NCBI GenBank assembly: GCA_916613615.1
Contig: OU744732.1
Location: 54,227,727-54,291,726 of the forward strand
DNA from: Steromphala cineraria
Lineage: Eukaryota; Mollusca; Gastropoda; Trochida; Trochidae
Length of the DNA: 64,000 nucleotides
Direction of reading: 5' to 3'
The translations under genes and the position numbers were made by a program. The notes under the pieces were generated by a model, which saw only the letters and a list, made by a program, of their open reading frames with translations, made no database searches and was not told the DNA's origin. Each line of letters begins with the position of its first letter. Positions within the stretch are counted from its first letter, which is position 1. This document shows positions 45,240-56,058 of the stretch, in pieces.

Positions 45240-45800
45240 AAAGGGACACTCCTATCGGGACATTTTTCGTGGGGGAAAATGCAAAAGTCCTTACATATGA
45301 TTATACCATTATTATTTCACACTGAAATATCTTAGTGAGGGTAACACTTATGGTATTCTAGATTTAACAATTTGACCAAATGACACGGTTTGATAGGATT
45401 GGATCGTAAAAGGATTTTTTTCTACATTAACTTTAAACAGTCCATTTCAGCGCATGCTCTTAATTTGAACATGATTTTTTGAAAATGTACAGCTAAGCGC
45501 TTAATTTGCAAGGCAATAACGCATGACAAAATGGTCTTCCTAACTTAGGTTAGGTCTTATCATGCGTATCAGAGCGGATAATTGGCGTACATATTTCCCT
45601 GATGTCCCAAGGGTTGCAAAGTGAAAAAGTATCAGTGAACCAAACGCCCCATTTGCAAGGCAATAACGAATGGCCTAAGGGTCTTCTGAAATGCTACAAA
45701 GGTCTATTCAGCGTGGCAGTTTCGGTGGCTAAGTCAAATCAAGGGCGGATAATTTGAATGTAGATTTTCCTGATGTCCCATGTGTTGTAAAGGGTAGAGC
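45240..45800. repeat. Dispersed-repeat region with an internal ~155-bp duplication
   Basis: Begins TTAAAGGGACACTCCTATCG, resembling a transposon end. Then segments with ATTTGCAAGGCAATAACG(C/A)ATG (near 45506 and 45652) and GCGGATAATT followed by CCTGATGTCCCA (near 45575 and 45745) repeat. No coding signal. Confidence 0.6.
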
Positions 45801-46029
45801 ATCAGATCAACCCTGGGTGGTCGAAGATAAGGGTGACTTGAGATACCTATGTTGGATGGGACATACGTTAGAATATAAACCATCCAGTTCCTGAATCATA
45901 TAGGCAGTGTTGGTAATGTTCATGGATAGGATATTGCATCTGCCTGTTTGAATAATTGAGCACTTATTATTGATAACGATTCGTTGAAGTTGTTTATGTA
46001 ACAAGACTGAAAATCCAATATTTTCATGT

Positions 46030-46115
46030 CCAGCGGGATTCGAACCCGGAACCTCCGGGTTGAAAGTCAGACACTGTACTTGTTCAGCTAAAGAGATATC
46101 CCTCCAGCCGGAGCC
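46030..46115 (-). repeat. tRNA-like SINE head, minus strand
   Basis: On the minus strand: box A-like TTTAGCTGAACAAGTAC and perfect box B GGGTTCGAATCCCGC. The anticodon stem does not pair well and no clean acceptor stem is visible, so a SINE-type tRNA derivative is preferred over a functional tRNA. Confidence 0.55.
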
Positions 46116-49100
46116 AGATGCCTCGCCCTTCGTTCCCCAAAGAGGTCATTTCAGTCATTAAATCTTGATCTTGCATCTGTTTGAATAAGCCAGATCCCTG
46201 ATTTCCGCGATGAGAATGATTTTGGCAAACATAACCTCCTCGGATATTGTTTTCTTCGGATTTTTGTGTGGCCATGATCTGATTGAATTTCTTAAAATGT
46301 TCTCTGATTTTGGACTCCGACAAAATAACACACTTCATTCAAAGATAAAAAGTAAAATCCTTCATCTGCGCTAGGAGAGACTAATACTTGTCTCTGAAAA
46401 ATAATCTCAAAACAATTATTTATCAAACACAAGGAAATTGCATTTCAGTCGTAGTTGTTAAGATTTGGATGTGGATTTTCAAGAGGTTATTTAAATGTAC
46501 AAAATATTACAAACCAGGGGGTTAGACTAGCATTTGAAGAGAATCAAGCGATCGTCAAATAACCTTAACCTATAAATTGTTGATAGTCCATAAAATCATT
46601 TATCAAACCGTTTATAAAATTCAAATACAACGCATTTTATCATTTCACGTTAGCAAAGACGTATATTACAGTTTTACGTGAAAGCAAAAAAACATGGCGG
46701 ACCACTTAAAAGATGGTCAGGGCCCCCAGCCCTCCCCCGCTTGCTACGGGCCTGAATCATTTTGTTTGTGTCTGACCATGACGATATTTCAGTTGAATTA
46801 TCGATATCATGGTAGTGGTTTTTGAGCTCAAATTGTTCATGGAAAATGCATATGGCACATTTAGCGAGAAACCCCCTAAACAAGGTCTGGCCTCATTTTG
46901 TTTGGCCGATGCAAACAGTTTTTTTAAAGTCCTTCTGTAGATGATGATTTTTTCTTGAGACTGTCATCCTAGTTATACGGCATATGCTTTTTCAACAGTA
47001 TTTGTTTGGGTACCGTGAACAAAATGCTTATAAATTTGAATTAAGATCTTTTCTTTGCAAAGAAACATGTTGGACATAAAATAATTTAGACCCATAGAAA
47101 ATAGTTTAGACCCTTAACTTCTTTTAGTAGTATACCTGAAATCCTAATACAAAAGTACCCCTTCCCCCGTTATAATAGTGTAGTGGTCTGAGCTAAAATC
47201 GAATCTGAATAATTTTTAATATCTGTGTATTATTTATTATCAGTACATAATGATTTTGTAATAAACCGTAACTCTTCAGCTGTTCAAAGTAAAATGAAAT
47301 CTTGAAATTCTTAATTGTCGCAGATCGGTTATCTTACTCACAAATATATCATACATTAGTCAAGATGTTGAGAGAAAAATATAATTTTCCATGAAACCAT
47401 CCTCTGACCTTTGCAACAATATTAAGGAATAGGAAGTACTCAAAAATCTGAAATGTTTGACAAAAATAATGTAGGAGGTGAACTATTTCCCTGGCGTACA
47501 TACATATTTGCCTGCAAATCTGAGACAATGGCCATAAGTCCAAAACAATCACATTGACTTAAAACGATTTGGAAAATGACATTATTGCTTTGTCTGTTCA
47601 TTTCATTATTTTGGTGAATTTTAATGGTCCATCCGTTGGATTTATCACACATATTTGTACAAGGTAAGTGTTAGTTCTTTAGTTCCTATGTTTCTCTTGA
47701 AATTTGCTTTTAATGATCATCTTCAGGGTTTTCATTCTAACCACATTGACGCGACTATTTCTACTTGACTTCAATGATCGATATATTTGCCGTCCTTCTG
47801 GTAGGCTTGTGGTATTTTGTTTATCATGCAATTTTGCTCTTTTTGTAGCTACGAGGTGCCTGTTATCTCCTAGCTTACGTCTTCCAGGGTTGAATACGTT
47901 CACGCTTCTGAAACGGGAACGGGCTAAAACGGCAATGAACCAAAACGTCGAAAGGCGAAAACGGCGAAAATTTGGCGGAAACGTCTATGAAATGCCTGGC
48001 GAAAACGTCTATGAATTTTATAATGAGAAATAAACTATAAAATTAATATTTAGTTTGTTTTTATTTACGTTTTAATCCTCTGAAACTTGATCAATAAACA
48101 TAACCTCTTGTAAACACTTCAATGGTACTTCACCTCCATGTTTACACCCTTCTCTCCACCACAGAGTCATGTACACGTGCCTTTGATCTAGATCGGAGAA
48201 ATACGACTGAGCTGCCTCCGTCGGGAGAGAATGTTGGTATACGTGGATTTTGCTCTCCAAATAGCATACCACCCCGTTCTATCGGCTTCCGGTTTCTCAT
48301 TAGAAATGGTCACAAAAACTGCTTACTTTTACGAATATATAACCTTTTTTATGGGAAATACCCTGTATGAAGTGATAGAATATACACACGTTACCATTGA
48401 ATAATAAGGATCAACAACATTGCCAAAGCAGGCATTCCCACAGTCGTAACGCTGATGAATGGCTTTACCTCTGTTGTTTTTTGACGGATATTTGGATCGA
48501 AACCCTGACGATCTCAATCTTATTAAATATGATCTATTTGCTTCACTACGCTAATCTGCGTAACGTAGTGAAGAGATTTTGATATCATCTTCATGAGATT
48601 GTGACGGTCTCTTACTGCTGGCACACGTCAATTACTCAAACCAAAAAGTGTAAACTTATCTGAAGCGTCGGTAAAAAGACAATTCGAGCGGGGTATTTTT
48701 ATGGAAACGAAATTCAGGAGGACTTTCCAGTTTACAGTCATATATGATTTTTACATGATAATTTCACACTTAATTTCATATATGTTTGTGAGATAAGCAT
48801 TTTAGTTGTTAAAGATTTGACAATTTGACAAAAAATAAAGTGCATCGATCAAAAATAAAAACATCGTGAAATGAAGCCAATCATCGAAGCTACGATTGTG
48901 GAATGCATTACTACGACAAAATGCTGTTGCATCTGATAACTTTTATTATGAATTATTTGTAAATATGCTCCTCTTCTATCAATCAAGTAGTTATTACTTA
49001 ATTGTGTTAATGAATAAGCATATTACAGCAAATTTATTTTCTCGCAATTCTAACCCTTCAAAATGGCGGATAAAAGCCGCTCGGGTGGTGCCTTTAATTG

Positions 49101-49398
49101 AATTTAGGAGGTTTCATAACCAGCGTTCATTATAAGCATCCACCAGACTTGTATTTCAATTTGACCTCTGAAGATGAATGTGTGAGATATTTTCAGTTCA
49201 CAGCAGTATTTTGTTGATATTGACACAGATGCTTTAGGAACTTTCATGATTAGATTCTCTTTGTAATCTGCCTTGTATTTCAAATTTGGCGTCTGTAGAT
49301 GCATATATGAGATACTTCAATTCAGATCAGCATATTGTGGAATTTGGAACACATGAAGCCCAAATTTACGTTCATAGCGAGAGTCTCTTGAAATGAAT
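46116..49398. other. Intergenic region between convergent genes
   Basis: No supported gene. 47930-48020 has a local GGCGAAAACG / AAACGTCTATGAA repetition; 48541-48573 is a small hairpin (CTTCACTACG ... CGTAGTGAAG). Open frames up to 109 codons (47704-48033) are composed of repeat and AT-rich sequence. Confidence 0.35.
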
Positions 49399-49500
49399 GG
49401 ACAGTAGCATCTTCCTACGCAGAGCCTAAAAGGCCAGTTTCCAAACCGTCATTTTTGGAAACTGGCCTTTGAGGCTCTGCGTAGGAAGATGGGACAGTAG
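49399..49500. mobile_element. 84-bp palindromic element with 9-bp target duplication
   Basis: GGACAGTAG at 49399-49407 and again at 49492-49500 brackets a hairpin with 38-bp arms (49408-49445 and 49454-49491; ends CATCTTCCTACGCAGAGCC and GGCTCTGCGTAGGAAGATG), one mismatch, 8-base loop CCGTCATT. Direct repeat plus perfect ends indicates a transposed fold-back element; a 9-bp duplication is typical of Mutator-like elements (family knowledge), but no transposase is here. Confidence 0.9.
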
Positions 49501-52500
49501 TAGACAGATTTAGAGATGCATTTATCTCAATATTGACACTGAATAAACAACACAAGATTAGTAAATGGGTTTTATTATCAGCAGGTTCGAGCCTAAAATG
49601 CGGAAATATTTACAAAGCTGCAAGTGATTGTAAACCGACATACAGGAACATATTAGATCACCAGTAGTTGGGGATCGCCATTTTTTGAGAGAAAAAAACA
49701 TTTGAGCAGCGAGGGCTTTTAACTTATATGTTGATCATACATGAATGCCAATATGAACATACATTCATGAATGTATATATGAACATCCAAATAACCAAAT
49801 AACACAGTTATATAAAGGTAGTATATTGTATACCAAATACAGAGATCTTATACATAAAATTCACCATATCGAAACAGGGTTTGGTTCTTCAGAGAATGGG
49901 GGACGATTTGATGTGTTTTCAGAAGATGACTTTTTAAGAGGTGAATTTATTATTGAGTTTTGGAATGTCCACTTTAGGGCATCCTTTAGATGTACCAGAT
50001 GTGTCTTGAACTCAGTAACCATATAATAATATGAATACAACGAACATGGAACAAGCAAGCTTGAAAAGGCAACAGTTCAAAACAGTCAAGACAAAATTCT
50101 CAATTTCAAGTATCAGGCATTGTTTATTAATTTCAGGTGGATATAATAATCAAAAGTTTGATTTTTTTAAAGATTTCAAATTTTGAAAATGGAACATTCT
50201 AAAGTGAACCATTTAGTTTTGTGGTTACAACTAGCATGTTTGAAAACCATCAGTTTTTTCCTTAGAGAACTTCATAACCTTTATCATTAAAGTATCAAGG
50301 ACTGTGTTTATTTCAGGCATTGTCAAAAAGTTTAATTGAGTAAAGATTTGACATTTTTTACACTATCAAAATTGTTCAAATGTAAGAATATTTCACATTT
50401 TTAAAGTATAAAACTTTGAAAAACTGATTCGTGGAGGGTCAGGGGGAACAATATCAAGAAAATGAGACATTTCTCGCAGTTAGGAGTAAGAGAAAAGACA
50501 TTGAAGACATTAAACTTGGCAAAGGTATAGTTTGCTCATGCTGTGTATGATAATTAACTACTAAATAAACAATAAATAATGAATTGTACAGTAACATTTT
50601 CTGTTAATTTCAAGATTCATTTTGAGGGCTATATTAACACCTTTATTTATGTAACAAGCTAAACATTCCTGTTATGTTCTAAAAATTGTGAGTTATGACA
50701 TTTATATTGTACCTGAAGGAGAGTCCAGAAAATTTCAAATGCTCATTAAAATAGAATATCACCATTTGAAGTCTTTTTAACAGAATTTTGCACTTTGTAT
50801 TTACAATTACTATTTGTGGTAAACAGAATTCATTTTTTAAATCAAATTACGCCATAATTGTATTTCTATATTCATATTTTGCATTAAGTGTTATGAAAAA
50901 ATTCTTAAATGAGAAAGAGTTCACTTGTGATATTTTTGTAAAATACATAAATATTATGCTTAATTAAGATTTGATTTTGTTAAAACGGCCAAATTAGAGA
51001 TCAACATTTAAGATTTGCTTTGACAAATACAGACACATTTAAATAAAGGAACACTGACTAGAAGACAAAAAAAGAATTTTTCCCTTTCGGTTCTGTTCAC
51101 AGACAAAATTATCCAATTGGACTTTTCGAGAATTTTAAATAAAGGGCACTGCATGCATGTTAATTCATTTATGATCTGCATACATATTGTTTTTTAAATT
51201 TGAGATCAAAACACAAAAATCTTTTTCTTCTGGTCTTTAGAAAAGAAAAATATGAGTAACAGTTTGAAACACATGTTGCAAGGCGCTCAAAATATCACAA
51301 ATGTATTCTACATAGGTCTATTGCACTAAAAAAGGCAAGAAACTTGAAAAAAATATTAAGTAATATATATATTGAATCAATTTATTCAGAATTTTTTTCT
51401 CTGAAATTTGATAAAAAAACTGACTGATCATGATGTGAACAAAGGAAAATTAAACAAATAAAGTATAAAAGATCGATGAATATTGTTAACTTATGCTGAA
51501 ATTGTGAAATATTAAGGGGAGATCATTAGAACATTGAATATGAGAAAAGTGATTCAGTTGTAATTATGATAGATCTCACAATAAAGTGTTTGATAAGGAA
51601 AGATATTTCAACATATTTTATGCACATTTGCTTCAACCGCTGAATAACATAAACTAAAATGCTCAAAAATAACAATTGTTGATTCACAAATGTAGTGAAA
51701 AACTTGAATCATGTTCAAACATATTAAATGACAAATTGAAACGTAACAACTAAAGCAGTTTTGTTTGGATAACTATGTCCTCATAAGCTCCCATAAAAAA
51801 ATCAGTTTTGATAAACTTCATCAAAACCAATCTCACAAAACAATACAAGATAATAAACAGAAATAACCCATTTTTTGTTATTTGCAAGTGAAAATTACGA
51901 AAATGGCGATTCTCCACCAAATATTAGCACCAAAACAGAAGAATGGCATTTTATGCCTCAAACACATTAAATCTAAAAACATCTAGACTATATAAGTAAA
52001 TTAAGTGTAACATAGTGAAGATTAATCAAATTATTGTCAGCTTTATAAATTAACTGTACATGCTTATTGTGAAATCTGCAGTATATGAAATAATATACAA
52101 GATAGTGAAACCGACATCATGTATATGTATATACATAAAATACACTTTACAAAACAGGAAGCAGTATCCTAAGTCATTCTGTACATCTACAACGTATACT
52201 ACAGAAACTTCTCTTGTACATAGCACATAGATTAAATACACTGAACCTTCAAACATGCAAACTGTACCAAAGAACTTAAAATCAAAACTTATGAAAAGGA
52301 CATGACATCAATAAAAACACTTGCCTTGTTATATAAAAAATTGTGATTGAGGAGAATGTGGAAATGGAAATTAATCGAAACTTTGTAGTATGCTATTGAT
52401 GCCTCCTTGCAAATATTTCATCTATATAGTTACTTTGGAGAGGCAAAAGTCATAAATGCAATCAGAAATATTCCTTAGGTTTCCTTTAAATAATTAAATT

Positions 52501-52503
52501 CTA

Positions 52504-52852
52504 TTAAAGGGGCAGTAGCACATTTTTAGGGGGAATATAAGGTGATGTCAGGATAATAAATGGTTCCAATTGAAGGACAATGTATTTTTAACTAAAAGAA
52601 GCAGTAATAAATCAAATATATAATCTAAATTTCAGCCAGGCGGTTCCTTTTTCTTACACAATATTTCACACAAAAATGGCCGCCAATGGACTTAATGTTA
52701 CTCTTTTAATTTGTTCTCTGACTATTGATGATTGCTTTGTGTAATGAGATTTTTGACACTTTCGAAATAATACATTTAGCATAAACGTACAATAAACAGT
52801 GAAAAATAGAAAACATAAATTTTTCAAAAAAACGTGCTACTGCCCTTTTAAT
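52504..52852. mobile_element. TTAA-type MITE, family A, copy 5
   Basis: Starts TTAAAGGGGCAGTAGCAC and ends ACGTGCTACTGCCCTTTTAA; about 349 bp with interior ATGGCCGCCAATGGAC; slightly shortened relative to other copies. Would be inside the ACK-like gene's 3'UTR if that extends this far. Confidence 0.88.
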
Positions 52853-53334
52853 TCACCTTTCCAAGAACAGAGTAGACAAATGTAGCTGTACATGTAATTA
52901 TGATCCCTAACATTTTGGTTGCTTCTGGAGCCAAAGCAAAGAGGACGAAAGGTCCCTGATTAAAGTTACCTTAGTTCTCTGATCACCAATTGCATCAAGT
53001 TGAATTCATAGCATACAAGATTCACAATGATGTTCTCAATATTGGTGAATTATAGTCCTATTGAATTTGATGCTTATGTGCAATGGTTTTTGTTTTTGCC
53101 ATTCTTGGTCAAATAACTATTCTATTACATGAAGTTCAAATCATTAAGTTTGCAAGTGAAAAGTTAAAAATGCTGTTAGTAGGAAGTGCTGGTTTAGTCA
53201 TCTAGTTGCGTAGAGGTATTTCTCATCAATGCCTTCAAGTATCCACAAAACACCTCAGGAACTATCTACTCCAGTAAAACTGAGTTGAGTAAAAATATTC
53301 ACATATTGTCATTTGATTGACGTGATTAATCTTC

Positions 53335-53505
53335 ATGCCAAGGGTCATATTCTGACAAGGTTAGCTCTGACTCAAGCCAAGGTCAAATTCAGACCAATGA
53401 CAAGGTCAAATCAAACACATGACCAAGGTCAATTAAGACGCAAGTCAAGGTTAAATTTAAACCTATGACAAGGTTAAATTCAAACCTTTGGCAAGGCCAA
53501 ATTTC
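53335..53505. repeat. Degenerate ~25-bp repeat with AAGGTCA motifs
   Basis: Units of the type (ATG)ACCAAGGTCAAATT(C)A. AAGGTCA lies at 53379, 53402 and 53425, with variants AAGGTTA and AAGGCCA around them. AAGGTCA is a nuclear-receptor half-site, but tandem decay is the simpler explanation. Confidence 0.7.
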
Positions 53506-54419
53506 AGGAAAGAGAGCTCCATTTCTGATTCACATATATCACCATCAACAATGTCCTTCTAAGTTTATTTCATCGAAAATGAAGGACATTGATGTAATTA
53601 AGGATCCCAAGATCCCTAGAGCACTATTCTGCTGTAACTGTTCAATACTATTGTTTCTCAGATCCATTGTAGATTCCCAGTCTTGGTTACTGTCTGAACA
53701 CTGCAACATTGCCCACATCAACAAGTATGAACTCCACATTCTGACACATTGAAACACAGGCCGATGACTCTTAATGCTTGACTTCAACTTAACTCATGAT
53801 TACATATTCCGATGGTTTCACATTAACACCTTGATCTCAAATTAGCACAAGGATCAACTGGACATTCTGTTGAAACATCCTTTACATCTATTTTAACCAA
53901 TCATATGATTGCACATTCTGATGTTTCCAAGGATTATGTCAATGTCTCATTTATGTTTTTCTTCATTCCTTCAGGATCTTTTGCACTGTACAAATTAAAA
54001 TCCATCATGTCAACTTCAGAAAAGATGATTATCTTCATAAACTTTTTGCATGGAAGAGTGGCAATACAAGTTTTTTTTTTGTATCAACTTGAGATCCTTC
54101 AGGAGTTACCTGACCATTGGAATTTTAAACATTGATGTTAACTGTTTTCCATATTCCTTGGATAATGTCCAAGGTCTCAGAACTTCTTCAAAGAAGACAA
54201 TACCTAATCTTCTCAAACAAAACCACCATGGTAGCCAGAAAATGTCCACAAACATTAGACAGATCCTCCAGAACCAAATACAAACTGTCAATGATCCCCT
54301 TGAATGATAAACTCTCGCAGTGGTTATCTTTTCATCGACATCGAGTACATGTCACAAATCTTTCAGATGTAATCACTATTGTCAAACTTAAATGTAATAC
54401 ATACATGGGCTTGTAGAAA

Positions 54420-55170
54420 GGTCAGCTAGCATGTAGAAGTCCTTCCTGAAAACACAGGACATGTCTTCAATATAAATCCATTAAGAAAAGAACAAATCAA
54501 CAATAGTCCAGTGTCAGACATACAGGCTGTCAAGATTGCCAAAGGGGCAGCTGGCTTGTAGCAGTCCTTTGTGACACACCCAGGGGATTCCTTTAGATGA
54601 AACCCTCATGAGAATAAATAACAGGACTTAGTGAGCTAGCATATAGCACATGGGGGACATCCACAAGATAGCTTCACTATTACTCCTTCATGAGAAGTCA
54701 CAACAGGCATTGTTCCATTGCACATTGACACAATTGCTTCCTGGGTACATCCAGATGTCTTCTGTTCTAGGGACATTCAGGAGATGTCCTCACATTGAAT
54801 CCTTCAGGAGAAGTCACAGAAGGCAATGTTCAAGCATCAGACATCAAGTCTTTCAGGACTTGGTATTGGTTGAGCTAATCCCATCTCGGGACATCCAGAT
54901 GTCTTCTGCTCTATGGACATCCAGGATATGTCTTCACATTGAAGATGAAGTCACAGTAGGCAATGATCAAGTATCAGACATCCAGCCTTTCAGGACTCAG
55001 AATTGTTTGAACTATCATCCATCATGCAACTCTCGGGATATCCAGATCTTTTCTGGTCTGATGACATCCAGGAGATGTCTTCACATTGAATCCTTCAGAT
55101 GAAGTCAGTAGGCAATGTCACAGTGTCAGACATCCAGGCTTTCAGGACTTGGTATTGGGTGAGCTAGCAT
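54420..55170 (-). repeat. ~145-bp tandem array whose unit includes the end of the ACK-like coding sequence and stop
   Basis: CACATTGAA at 54791, 54935 and 55082 gives spacing of 144 and 147 bp; older, more diverged units extend to about 54420. Each carries TCAGACATC(C/A)AG.CTTTCAGGACT (55126 in the gene; copies near 54837 and 54976), i.e. on the minus strand the last codons of the UBA exon (PESLDV) and TGA. Confidence 0.85.
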
Positions 55171-55341
55171 ATAGTCTGCTGCTCTGGGGACGTCCCAAGA
55201 GGATGACATCAGAGCTGTTTTACACCTGAGGACGTCCCCGAGCTGTAGACTGAGGAGTTGCTTCAGTTTGATGTACTTGATGGATTTGTGAAGGTCCCAT
55301 TTGGTCTCCTCAAGAGCTTTCATGCAGTCACTCACATTCAC
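55126..55341 (-). CDS. TNK2: ACK/TNK2-like kinase, last exon: UBA domain
   Basis: Acceptor (minus strand) TTTATTTCAG|GTG at 55341; 71 codons then TGA at 55126-55128. The sequence VNVSDCMKALEETKWDLHKS, then IKYIKLKQLLSL, DVLRCKTALMSSSWDVPRAA and DYML, has the spacing of the C-terminal UBA of ACK1 (C..AL....W....A..YLK..QL..L), the main basis for the gene's identity. UBA binds ubiquitin and affects turnover of ACK1 and EGFR in mammals (family knowledge). The final PIPSPESLDV lies inside a tandem-repeat unit. Confidence 0.88.
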   Translation of the reverse strand: MNVSDCMKALEETKWDLHKSIKYIKLKQLLSLQLGDVLRCKTALMSSSWDVPRAADYMLAHPIPSPESLDV

Positions 55342-56006
55342 CTGAAATAAAAGATCAGAATTCTGTAACATAAACAGGCATGAGTAATGGACACCAAGCT
55401 TTAATGCCAGTCTTTATCCAATCATGGGGAAAAATGATGAACTCAGTCTAGTGGTAATGTTTACACAATAATTCCTGAAACTATTTTTTTTATGTCACCC
55501 CCTGTTTTATATCTGAGTATAAGAAATCCCCCTGTTTGGACTCTTATAATAGGGAAATATAAATCAAATATTGATAAAATTTAAAAAATTTCAAGAATCT
55601 TATTTACAAAATAAGTATCTTAAAATTGTAAATCCCCAAGAATCCTATTCATGAAGAGATTAACTTCATGATTAGCTACTGCCAAAAGAAAGGCTATCTT
55701 TGAATTTTAACTTAGAATGGTCTGTGCTTTTGAGTTTAACATGGGAAGTGTTAAACATTTGGTATTTGGTGACTGACATATTGATAAAGTAGCAGTTGTA
55801 GAGGTTATAAAACAGCTCAAGTTTTGCAGGGTTTTCAAAAATCCCTTTCACTAAAATTTGGTAGAATATTAGGATGTGCTCGTCATTTCTATTTGATTTT
55901 TAATTTGAAAATGAAAAATTTCTCAGGATGAAGTACCATGTTAGTTGTTTTTTTTAAAGTTAGGCGCTATAAAAATATGATAATCATTAATATTACTATT
56001 ACTTAC

Positions 56007-56058
56007 CTCAGACTTGAATATCTTCTTCAGAATCTCTATCTCTTCGCAATTCTTCTCC
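56007..56058 (-). CDS. TNK2: ACK/TNK2-like kinase, penultimate exon
   Basis: Minus strand acceptor TTGTTGATTCAG|GGAGAAG, donor TCTGAG|GTAAGT; 52 bases, phase 2 in and 0 out. It reads EKNCEEIEILKKIFKSE, joining ...YEDLLHFALDR to the UBA exon without frame loss. Probably the linker helix before UBA. Confidence 0.88.

Larger units (their letters stand above)
49571..55125 (-). other. TNK2: Probable long 3'UTR / 3' flank of the ACK-like gene
   Basis: No coding exon seen on either strand. Several minus-strand AATAAA hexamers (TTTATT on plus, e.g. 49571-49576, 50123, 50306) are possible poly(A) signals, so the UTR length is unknown. Contains a MITE (52504), an AAGGTCA minisatellite (about 53335-53505) and a tandem array (54420-55125). 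Confidence 0.35.

Noticed and set aside
46030..46115. Functional tRNA gene on the minus strand
   Set aside because: Perfect box B but poor anticodon and acceptor stem pairing.
47704..48033. 109-codon open frame
   Set aside because: Hydrophobic AT-rich start followed by a local GGCGAAAACG repeat; no splice or homology support.
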